The position numbers and the translations under genes were made by a program. The notes beneath the pieces are model-generated. The model was not told where the DNA came from. It saw only the letters and a program-made list of their open reading frames with translations, and searched no databases. A stretch of DNA of 48,623 bases from a virus. The DNA lies in IMG/VR virus record IMGVR_UViG_3300031951_000268, positions 1 through 48,623 of that record. One strand, 5' to 3'. This document shows, in pieces, positions 33,510 to 40,741 of this stretch. Within the stretch, counting starts at the first letter, position 1, and the number at the start of each line of letters is the position of its first letter.

Positions 33510-33998
33510 TTATTTAATAATTTTGATACGGTCTCTATCAAAAACAACATAATTGGTTGCGGGTTTATGTGTTGAAAACATCCCACTCCCAGTATCACTA
33601 ATATTCCTCATTATAATTCCATCTAAATCACCATACAAAGGACTAAAATCTAGACTTTGCAAATATTCTAGTAAGTCATCATCTAACGAATAACGTTTTT
33701 CCATATCACGAGCAATGCCTCTAATCGCATTTGCTAAATCCGAGGGCAAATACCACTTATCATAAAAATAATATGTTGATTTACCAGCAAAATCTAACTC
33801 AATCGGATTGTCCATATTAAGTTTTGCCTTAACTATAATATTACCATAAGTTCTTGCAACACTAAGGTCATCTACAAAAAATATTGGGGCTTTGTCATTA
33901 AAACCAGTAAACTTGTTACCAGTTCCATGATATAATATACCTGAATCATAATTGACACCTTCACTTAACCATTCGCCAAATCCTTTAATCCGTTTCAT
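33510..33998 (-). CDS. ADP-ribosyltransferase-like protein with capsid-targeting-like leader
   Basis: 162 aa from ATG 33998, preceded by AAAAAAACAATTAGTGAT, the same leader as neighbouring genes; a start 14 codons upstream is rejected. Leader MKRIKGFGEWLSEG. ART motifs: GILYHGTGNKF, PIFFVDDLSVARTYGN, and the end NYVVFDRDRIKII (conserved vFd..rI.i end of phage and toxin ART domains). Gives an H-Y-like pattern; third catalytic residue not identified. Likely cargo enzyme. Confidence 0.72.
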   Translation of the reverse strand: MKRIKGFGEWLSEGVNYDSGILYHGTGNKFTGFNDKAPIFFVDDLSVARTYGNIIVKAKLNMDNPIELDFAGKSTYYFYDKWYLPSDLANAIRGIARDMEKRYSLDDDLLEYLQSLDFSPLYGDLDGIIMRNISDTGSGMFSTHKPATNYVVFDRDRIKIIK

Positions 33999-34116
33999 AT
34001 CACTAATTGTTTTTTTATTTAATGGTCTGAATTTGGTCATTATAAAAAACTTTTTAAAAGTTTACCTACCCAATTTTTTAACCCAAAATTCCCAACCGTG
34101 TGATTTTACAAAACAT

Positions 34117-35319
34117 TTAACGACCGTATTTCTGAATAAAATTTTCAATTTCGAGTCGTTTAATTTCATCCCCGAGTTCCTTGCCTCGCAAGCCTTGTAA
34201 ACGAGGGTCATTCCCTCGAATCTCTAAAGCATAGTCAAAAATGCCCTTTATTGTGTTCGATTGTAATGGTATGATATTGGATATGTCATTAATATCCACA
34301 AATGTGGCATCGGCAATCATTCGTTTTTTTACCAATTCAATCGGGTTTTGAGCATCAAAATTAATAAGTGCATGAATGAAGTCAATCATCGCAACATCCT
34401 TTTTCTCGTACCCTAAAAGTTTGAGTGATAATTTCACCCTTTCGTTAAGGTCGATGTTTTTTAACCAAAAGGCAATATGTGCTAATGGGTTTTTCGAATT
34501 GATTATCTCGACATTAAGTGCAAACCCAGGTAGGACTTTATCCAAAAACCCATACTTAATTAAATCTTTGACATATTTATCTGCCGATTTTGATTTGATG
34601 ATTCCACTTTTAAACTCATCTCTGATTCGTTCGGCTGATACGCCCGATAGGGAGTTATCATTTAAGATTGCGGTCTCCGCATGGACATCCATATGACCCC
34701 CAATCACATGGGCAAATCGAATGGCTCGCAGTTTTCGCAGTGGGTCTTCATCAAAACGTTCAATCGGGTCACCCACCGTTCGAACCCTTTGGTTTTTGAT
34801 ATCTTCCATACCACCCACCAAGTCAATAAACTCATCATTCGCAATATCATAATAAAGTGCATTGATGGTTAAATCACGGCGGAGTGCGTCCACCTCAATG
34901 GTAGCATTCCTTACACTCTCTGGGCGACGACCCTTACCAACATCCTCACGAAATGTGGCAATCTCATATTGCTCACCGTCTGGTGCAATAACAAAAGAAA
35001 CGTTGTGTTTTTTACCAATATCTAATGTATTATATCCCTTTGGTAAAAGACGGTCAACTTGGTCGGGTGTTGCATCAGTGGTCAAGTCATAATCTTTGGG
35101 TGTTTTGTTTGATAGAAAATCACGAACCGCACCACCCACAACCAACAAACGAAATTTTGCCTTTTTGAAAAGCTGCGCCATTTGCTCCACCTCTTCGGGT
35201 ATTGGCATTTGGCGTTTTATTGAACTCATTTTAAATGATTCATTAACCCACTCCGTAAAATTTTTGATATGGTATTTTTCGGTCATGTGTTGATTAGTTT
35301 TAACTTGTTCCGAATTCAT
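34117..35319 (-). CDS. CCA-adding/poly(A) polymerase-type nucleotidyltransferase with capsid-targeting-like leader
   Basis: 400 aa from ATG 35319, after CAAAAAAATG; the longer reading overlaps the acetyltransferase gene. The N-terminus contains IKNFTEWVNES (leader pattern) about 20 residues in. Class II tRNA nucleotidyltransferase signatures: LLVVGGAVRDFLSNKTPKDY with DxD (Asp76, Asp78), EYEIATFRED-like, RRDLTINALYYD and EDPLRKLRAIRFAHV. The C-terminal half is the helical domain. A tRNA-repair/CCA or poly(A) enzyme; as a head-targeted protein it would act early on host or phage RNA. Confidence 0.85.
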   Translation of the reverse strand: MNSEQVKTNQHMTEKYHIKNFTEWVNESFKMSSIKRQMPIPEEVEQMAQLFKKAKFRLLVVGGAVRDFLSNKTPKDYDLTTDATPDQVDRLLPKGYNTLDIGKKHNVSFVIAPDGEQYEIATFREDVGKGRRPESVRNATIEVDALRRDLTINALYYDIANDEFIDLVGGMEDIKNQRVRTVGDPIERFDEDPLRKLRAIRFAHVIGGHMDVHAETAILNDNSLSGVSAERIRDEFKSGIIKSKSADKYVKDLIKYGFLDKVLPGFALNVEIINSKNPLAHIAFWLKNIDLNERVKLSLKLLGYEKKDVAMIDFIHALINFDAQNPIELVKKRMIADATFVDINDISNIIPLQSNTIKGIFDYALEIRGNDPRLQGLRGKELGDEIKRLEIENFIQKYGR

Positions 35320-35332
35320 TTTTTTGAAAGGC

Positions 35333-35728
35333 TCAGAAATAAAAATACAGAAACCCATCCGCTTTTTTAATAAAACCGTGCTTACGGTAAAAACGGGTTA
35401 GGTTTTCAGTTTCATATTCTTGATGCAAGAAAATACCATCAAACTCATTCAGTTTTCCAAACTTTTTGAGCTTTTCGATAAATTTAGAGCCATGTCCCGA
35501 CCCCGTAACTTGGGCATCAATTCGAGCCACGTATATCATATTTTCCGCACCTGGGTTGTTATATGAAATATGGGCATCTACTCCACCATCTTCAATAAGT
35601 ATTTGCACCTCGTCCTCAACTTGAGTTAATGTTGTTAGCTCAAACACATCAAACACATCTCGCCCCTTTAACTGCGTCCAATTTTTACTTTCATTTAAGA
35701 AGCTTTCAAATGTTTGGATGTGTTTCAT
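35333..35728 (-). CDS. GNAT acetyltransferase-like protein with capsid-targeting-like leader
   Basis: 131 aa. Leader MKHIQTFESFLNES, a very clear copy of the motif. The rest has the GNAT pattern: MIYVARIDAQVTGSGHGSKF (motif A, G-x-G-x-G-S acetyl-CoA site) and ENLTRFYRKHGFIKKADGFL (motif B). Substrate not deducible. Start is preceded by AAAAAAACAATTACT, identical to the next gene's leader. Confidence 0.75.
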   Translation of the reverse strand: MKHIQTFESFLNESKNWTQLKGRDVFDVFELTTLTQVEDEVQILIEDGGVDAHISYNNPGAENMIYVARIDAQVTGSGHGSKFIEKLKKFGKLNEFDGIFLHQEYETENLTRFYRKHGFIKKADGFLYFYF

Positions 35729-35749
35729 AGTAATTGTTTTTTTAATGAG

Positions 35750-37015
35750 CTATTTAGCAATATACTGTCCAAATGAAAATACATATTTGCTATTACTTTC
35801 ACCAATATTACTCAACTCATCTTTTAATTTTTCTAACTTATCTGTCATTTTATCGTACACACTATCCTCAAAGTCGTCGTCTTGTTGGTACTCTGTCATT
35901 TTCTTTTTGAGTTCCTCGATTTCCTTTTTTAATCGCTTTTCTTTTTCATAATCACCCTCTTCCTCTTCATCATCCCCACCCGCATCTTCTTTTTCTGGCC
36001 AATCAACGCTACCCCCCATATCTTTTACCGCTTCCATACCATCTTCGATTTCGCCCATCAACTCTTGACCCTTTCTACTACCTTGCTCGTCATCACTCAT
36101 ACTTTGATAACGCTTCATTTTTGACTCAACCGATTTAATCTTTTTATCAACCTCATCATCCCCACCCTCTTCGGATTTTTTATCTTGAAATTTTTGAAGG
36201 GTTTCCTCTCTCTTTTCGGTTTTTTCTTTTGCCTTATCAGCAAACGCTTGTGCATCAAATTCTAATAACCTATCTACCGCCTCCCACACATATGATTCAT
36301 TTTTTCCCTCCGCTTCCTCGATTTGTTTTTCTAATTCTTCATATTTAGCAGCTAATGCGTCTATTTTATTTGAGACCTCACCCCCCTTATCCGCCCATTC
36401 TTCTTGCCAAGCCTCATATTTGTCAGTGCCAAATTGTGACCCCCAACCGTTATCGCCAGTGTAATCTTGATAACTAAACCCCTCCTTTTCCATCTCCTTC
36501 TCAAACTCTTCACGAGATTTATCCTCAGCGGCTTTGTGGTCATCCCACATTTGCTCCATATCCTCTTTAATTTTATCCATTTCCGCTTTCATCTTTTCGG
36601 TGTCCATTTTTGGACTCTCCTTTTCCGACTCATCCTCTTGATTTTTAATCGCCATGTCGAATTTTTGTTTCACTTGTGGAGCTTTTTTAGCAGCACTCTG
36701 TTTGGCTTCGGCTTTGATTTTTTTCATCTCCTCGCCGTATTTTCCCTTAGCTTGCTTCTTCAACTCCACTAATTTTTCAATTAATGCCTTTTTCGCCTCT
36801 TTTAATTTAACAACACCCTCTTTATCTTTTTTCTTCCGAGCCTTTTTAAGACCCTCGGCTATCTTAGCCATTTTTTCCAAAGCCGATTGTGCCGCCTTAA
36901 CATAGGATGCGGCTGTGGGCGAGCCTGCCAAGCCAGCCGTGATTATTTTTTTACCTGGGTTGATTTTGGACAAACCCTCGCTTAAAAAATCTCCAAAGTT
37001 TAAAACGTGTTTCAT
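35750..37015 (-). CDS. Highly charged coiled-coil protein with capsid-targeting-like leader
   Basis: 421 aa from ATG 37015 (the longer reading adds 13 residues without leader). Starts MKHVLNFGDFLSEG; then long Lys/Glu-rich helices (KKARKKKDKEGVVKLKEAKK, EDDEEEEGDYEKEKRLKKEI), separated by a Trp/Asp/Gly-rich stretch (YQDYTGDNGWGSQFGTDKY). A second NES/W segment (NESYVWEAVDRLLEF) is at about 250 and SKYVFSFGQYIAK at the end resembles the leader. Composition is like a prohead scaffold or internal protein. No enzymatic domain. Confidence 0.75.
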   Translation of the reverse strand: MKHVLNFGDFLSEGLSKINPGKKIITAGLAGSPTAASYVKAAQSALEKMAKIAEGLKKARKKKDKEGVVKLKEAKKALIEKLVELKKQAKGKYGEEMKKIKAEAKQSAAKKAPQVKQKFDMAIKNQEDESEKESPKMDTEKMKAEMDKIKEDMEQMWDDHKAAEDKSREEFEKEMEKEGFSYQDYTGDNGWGSQFGTDKYEAWQEEWADKGGEVSNKIDALAAKYEELEKQIEEAEGKNESYVWEAVDRLLEFDAQAFADKAKEKTEKREETLQKFQDKKSEEGGDDEVDKKIKSVESKMKRYQSMSDDEQGSRKGQELMGEIEDGMEAVKDMGGSVDWPEKEDAGGDDEEEEGDYEKEKRLKKEIEELKKKMTEYQQDDDFEDSVYDKMTDKLEKLKDELSNIGESNSKYVFSFGQYIAK

Positions 37016-37057
37016 AGTAATTGTTTTTTTAGAGGGGGGGGAATCCCCACACACTGC

Positions 37058-37321
37058 TTACTTCATGTAAGCTGATTGGTATTTTTCCATAAAATCCGCA
37101 AACTCTTTTTGCCAAGCCTTTTTGCTTTTATCTCCGCTGATGAGGGTAGGGAATTGGAGGTTTAATTTATAACGTCCAATAGTTTGGAGTACTTGATTGG
37201 CATCCAAATCATGTTCTTGGAGAAAGGTTTCTACGGCAGTTGGTCGCAATCCCGTCATAGAGGCAATTGATTTTATAGTGTTATTGTCCATAAAATCCTC
37301 GAATAGTTTAATGTAACTCAT
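37058..37321 (-). CDS. Small protein with capsid-targeting-like leader
   Basis: 87 aa. Begins MSYIKLFEDFMDN, then a possible helix-turn-helix-like segment (IASMTGLRPTAVETFLQEHDLDANQV) and GRYKLNLQFPTLIS. The leader and position inside the run of leader-bearing genes suggest a head-packaged small DNA-binding protein; this is inference. Start preceded by AAAAAATAAGACAC. Confidence 0.65.
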   Translation of the reverse strand: MSYIKLFEDFMDNNTIKSIASMTGLRPTAVETFLQEHDLDANQVLQTIGRYKLNLQFPTLISGDKSKKAWQKEFADFMEKYQSAYMK

Positions 37322-37333
37322 GTGTCTTATTTT

Positions 37334-37747
37334 TTATTTTTCATGTAAAATTTTAGAAAAATCAGAATAGACGTATTTGTCTATTAATTTATTTTCTAAT
37401 TTTTTAAATTTTGCCAATTGGTCTCTTTTACCGATGTAAGCATCACCCTCAGTTTCTAATTTTATTTGATGAGTCAGTTCGTGAATTATGGCAAACTCTG
37501 GGTCTGTCATCCTACCCACATCAAAGGATATATACGAGGGCTTCATGGTTAAACTATTATAAGATGTTTTTGCACCCCCATAACCAACTGATTCAAATTT
37601 AACAGGCAATGGCTTCACCCCCTCCGCTTTACACAATGCCTCGTAATAGGCTTTTATGTTTTCGGGATGGTACTGTCCTTCATTTAATACTTGCTGCTCT
37701 TTCAAGTATTCGTGTATTGTAGTTGCTATAAATTTTTGTAGTCCCAT
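37334..37747 (-). CDS. Putative zinc metalloprotease (HExxH) with possible leader
   Basis: 137 aa. IIHELTHQIKLETEGDAY contains the HELTH motif (His89, Glu90, His93), plus a Glu/Asp-rich following section with GDAY that could supply the third ligand. N-terminus MGLQKFIATTIHEYLKEQQ then VLNEG is a looser form of the leader with a possible LxE cleavage site. Small single-domain phage proteases of this kind have no well-defined role; might act on host or head proteins. Confidence 0.7.
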   Translation of the reverse strand: MGLQKFIATTIHEYLKEQQVLNEGQYHPENIKAYYEALCKAEGVKPLPVKFESVGYGGAKTSYNSLTMKPSYISFDVGRMTDPEFAIIHELTHQIKLETEGDAYIGKRDQLAKFKKLENKLIDKYVYSDFSKILHEK

Positions 37748-37764
37748 ATTTTAAAGAACACACC

Positions 37765-38124
37765 TTATTTTAAGGTCAAGAGGTATTTCAATTTCATCAA
37801 AGCCGCTTGAATCTCATCTCGAATATTGGCTAACTCGCTATCCTTTTCCGACATAAAGGCATCGCTGATAAAATCGGACATTCCGTCAATAAATGCCGTT
37901 ATGTTGATGGTATTATAATCCGCAAAACTGACATCTTTCATGCCCCCAACTTTAGGTCTTTGGTATTTTCCACTATAAACCTCAATCAATTGGTCGAATA
38001 ACTCACCCAATGACTCATAAGTTAGCTCAAAAGCATTATGCTCGGCATAGGATTCGGTTTGCCAATGTAAGAGCTTCAACTGCCCTTGCATTTGGATAAT
38101 ATTTACAAGTAATTCCTTTTCCAT
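37765..38124 (-). CDS. DUF5856-like ferritin-fold protein
   Basis: 119 aa, four-helix bundle look. MQGQLKLLHWQTESYAEHNAF followed by SLGELFDQLIEVYSGKYQRP matches DUF5856 as seen in phages and large DNA viruses, distantly like Dps/ferritin. A role in metal or DNA binding is possible, without evidence. Preceded by a GATATATA box 28 nt from the start, the 5' end of the accessory run 37.7-32.9 kb. Confidence 0.7.
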   Translation of the reverse strand: MEKELLVNIIQMQGQLKLLHWQTESYAEHNAFELTYESLGELFDQLIEVYSGKYQRPKVGGMKDVSFADYNTINITAFIDGMSDFISDAFMSEKDSELANIRDEIQAALMKLKYLLTLK

Positions 38125-38151
38125 TTTGATACAATTTTTTTATTCTTTTCT

Positions 38152-38159
38152 TATATATC
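38152..38159 (-). promoter_or_regulatory. Candidate phage late promoter (GATATATA)
   Basis: Minus-strand GATATATA 28 nt upstream of the DUF5856-like gene. It would drive the following genes with capsid-targeting-like leaders as a late unit, timing that fits head packaging. Confidence 0.5.
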
Positions 38160-38167
38160 ATTTTAAT

Positions 38168-39991
38168 TTAACCCTCTTCCAACCATTTTTTTCGCTTCTC
38201 GGAAGAAATACCAAAGGCAATATCCATAGAATGGGCGGCATTTTTATCGTTTTGGATTTTAAAGGTCTTTCGCTCCCCCATCACATAAGCCCAATCCACT
38301 AAACTCAGAGAACCCAACCCCTTTAAATATCTAATATTTTTGGCTTGGTTTGGTTTAGGGGCAAATTGTGACCATTCTTCCATGGAATAAAAATAACGCC
38401 TTTTTGTGCCCACATCAGCGGTGATTAAGGGCAAGGAAAGAATACTCAATTTACCACTATCAATTACTTGGGGAAACCACCGATAAAATAAATTAATTAT
38501 CAAAGAGGCAATGTGCCCCAAACCATCGGGGTCGGGGTCGGTGGCTATGACAATATGAGCAAAACTACACTTACTCCCGTCCTTAGGCTCTAAGTTTAAT
38601 ATTTGCATCAAGTCGATAATTTCTTCGTTACTCGACAAGTCACTCAAAACCCTAGCATTTTTAATCTTACCCTTTAAAGAGTACACCCCATCCACCCTAG
38701 GGTCTCTTTTTTGGAGCACTGATGCCATAGCACTCAACCCCTCCACCAAAAATAATGTTCCTTTACTTTGGGTGGGTGGAAAATATTTAGCACTAATTTT
38801 CTTTTGAGCTGCCTTTTTCTTATTTTTGATAGTTTTCAACTCGGCATCACGAGTGTGAGCTTCGATACTTTTCTGTACGGCGTGGTAAAAATCAGACACG
38901 GGAAGTTTGTGACTCAAAGAGGATTTGAAGTTTTTCTGAAGCACCTCTTGGATTTCCGTTTTTTTCACCGCATATCGAGTTTTGTTTTGGTCGGCAAATT
39001 TCAGTAAAGAGGGGGGTAGGTTCAACACCAACATAGTTTCATAAAAATGGTGTGCCGTGGGAAACTTGAATATATCGTTAACCCAATCCAAGACAATTTT
39101 TTGATGAATGCCCGTACAGTTAGTCCCATTGATGAACGACACACTTGAGCTGTTTTCAAACTTCGACCACATCCAAAGAACCCCAATCGGACTTGATAGC
39201 ATAAAAGCCCCCGATGGGATAAAATCGATATCCAAATCCATTTTCACCCCATCGAAAAAAAACTCTAATTTTAGGTTATTCAGTACGGGGTCTTTCTTTT
39301 TTAGAAAATTACGAAACACAAACATGGAATAAAGATACTCCTTATCCCAAGTACTCTCTGCAAAAATATCGGCTCGGTGCTTGAAGCGTACCGTCGTACC
39401 CAAAGGTAGGCGATTGCGTTTAGTTATTTCTTCTTTCTTTTTTTGGAATTGATGCCAACCAATTTGATAGGACACATTTGGATTCACCGTATGGATTTCA
39501 AATTCGTCCGAAAGCATATTCACTAAGGCAGCACCCACCCCATTCATTCCGATTAAGCTTTCCTCGGATTGGTTGTTGTGAAAATTAGAACCCGCTCGTA
39601 AAATAGAAACCGCAGTTTCCACGTTTGAAATCCCAGTTTTGGGGTTTTTCTTTTCAGCGTGAATAAAACCGTTCCCCGTATCTTGTACCATAACCTCACC
39701 CGTTTGGCTGTTGATGGATACCGTAATTCTTGACATTGCCCCGTTTAAACGTTTGGCTTCATCGAAAGCATTATCCACAATTTCATTGAGCATTTTATAG
39801 AACCCCACAGAAAGGGTTTTGTTTTTTTCTATCAATTGACCCTTTTCTATGATATGAACTTTCTCCTCACTCAAATCCACAGAACCCACATACATAGTGG
39901 GTCGCAGTAAACAATGCTCAAAATCACTCAAAGCCACAATCTCTTTAGAATTGTGAGCTGATTTTTTAGTCGTATTTTTCTCTTTAGACAT
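38168..39991 (-). CDS. 39: DNA topoisomerase II large subunit (gp39+gp60 in one chain)
   Basis: 607 aa. GHKL ATPase: LNEIVDNAFDEAKR (about 68-81), VQDTGNGF, and GMNGVGAALVNMLS; then the TOPRIM part: TLFLVEGLSA, KGKIKNARVL and HIVIATDPDPDGLGHIASLI. In T4 these parts are split between gene 39 and gene 60; here they are one gene. The TOPRIM acidic motif is DPDPDG where DxDxDG is usual, still keeping the Asp residues. Pairs with gp52. Confidence 0.94.
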   Translation of the reverse strand: MSKEKNTTKKSAHNSKEIVALSDFEHCLLRPTMYVGSVDLSEEKVHIIEKGQLIEKNKTLSVGFYKMLNEIVDNAFDEAKRLNGAMSRITVSINSQTGEVMVQDTGNGFIHAEKKNPKTGISNVETAVSILRAGSNFHNNQSEESLIGMNGVGAALVNMLSDEFEIHTVNPNVSYQIGWHQFQKKKEEITKRNRLPLGTTVRFKHRADIFAESTWDKEYLYSMFVFRNFLKKKDPVLNNLKLEFFFDGVKMDLDIDFIPSGAFMLSSPIGVLWMWSKFENSSSVSFINGTNCTGIHQKIVLDWVNDIFKFPTAHHFYETMLVLNLPPSLLKFADQNKTRYAVKKTEIQEVLQKNFKSSLSHKLPVSDFYHAVQKSIEAHTRDAELKTIKNKKKAAQKKISAKYFPPTQSKGTLFLVEGLSAMASVLQKRDPRVDGVYSLKGKIKNARVLSDLSSNEEIIDLMQILNLEPKDGSKCSFAHIVIATDPDPDGLGHIASLIINLFYRWFPQVIDSGKLSILSLPLITADVGTKRRYFYSMEEWSQFAPKPNQAKNIRYLKGLGSLSLVDWAYVMGERKTFKIQNDKNAAHSMDIAFGISSEKRKKWLEEG

Positions 39992-40646
39992 TCGATATGT
40001 TTTGTTCGATAAAATCTTTTTTCAATACCAAACATTTCTCATAAATCTCCAACTCTTCAAAATGTTTAATCATTTTACGCACAATACTAATCTGAGCTTG
40101 GTTGTGGGGTAATTTTATCTCCAAGAACATATCGGAAAATATAATATTTTTTTGATGAAATTTGTGAGGGTTTTCCACAATAAAGTCATACACGCTTGAA
40201 TAAAACAAATCAATATCTCCCTTGGTTTGCACCTCTCCATCGGGGTCGTAAATCCACTCCTCTAATGCCACCACAGGTTCTTGACCTTGATTAACCTTTC
40301 TTTGATAATCAATAGCTTTTTGGATAGTTAACAAAACCCCATTATCGATATCCTCTATCTGATAATCCGAACGAATCAAATCCGAAACTTCCCAATCATC
40401 GGGCATTTGTTGTGTGGGAATAGTAATCACCTCCCCATATAAAGGAACACCAAAAACCAAAGAGGCTATTTGATTTAATGGTTTTTTCTTGGCATGACCC
40501 ATTTCGTCATATATCAACCAAAAATGGTCAAAACATAGGGGTTCTATTTTATTCCCAACTTGCTCGTGGATATCCCCCCAAGTGAAAGAAACACCCTTTG
40601 GGTATATGATAGAAACCATATGATTAGCACTTATCTGAACTGCCAT
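39984..40646 (-). CDS. Unknown protein upstream of topoisomerase
   Basis: 220 aa, not recognised. Start overlaps nothing; its stop overlaps the topoisomerase start by 8 bp, so the two are co-translated. Residues about 195-213 (KHFEELEIYEKCLVLKKD) resemble a UVR-type helix hairpin as in UvrB/UvrC-contact motifs, too weak to name. Possible helicase- or nucleotide-metabolism accessory. Preceded by a strong terminator and a CATATAAAAT sequence that could be a promoter. Confidence 0.65.
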   Translation of the reverse strand: MAVQISANHMVSIIYPKGVSFTWGDIHEQVGNKIEPLCFDHFWLIYDEMGHAKKKPLNQIASLVFGVPLYGEVITIPTQQMPDDWEVSDLIRSDYQIEDIDNGVLLTIQKAIDYQRKVNQGQEPVVALEEWIYDPDGEVQTKGDIDLFYSSVYDFIVENPHKFHQKNIIFSDMFLEIKLPHNQAQISIVRKMIKHFEELEIYEKCLVLKKDFIEQNISNV

Positions 40647-40693
40647 ACTAAAACTTTTTTTTATTTTATATGCGCATATACCTTATTAGTTTT

Positions 40694-40731
40694 AGAAAAA
40701 AAGGAAAGCCCGAAAAACAGACTTTCCTTTA
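40694..40731 (-). terminator. Rho-independent terminator after nrdA
   Basis: Stem AAAGGAAAG / CTTTCCTTT (40700-40708, 40722-40730), 13-base loop, followed on the minus strand by a run of T (A7 at 40696-40702 on the plus strand). Separates the ribonucleotide reductase operon from the topoisomerase unit. Confidence 0.85.
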
Positions 40732-40741
40732 TAGAGAAACC

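Noticed and set aside
35750-37054. Longer start (MCGDSPPSKKTITM) of the coiled-coil protein
   Set aside because: The inner ATG 37015 has the same A-rich leader as its neighbours and gives the leader motif at the N-terminus.
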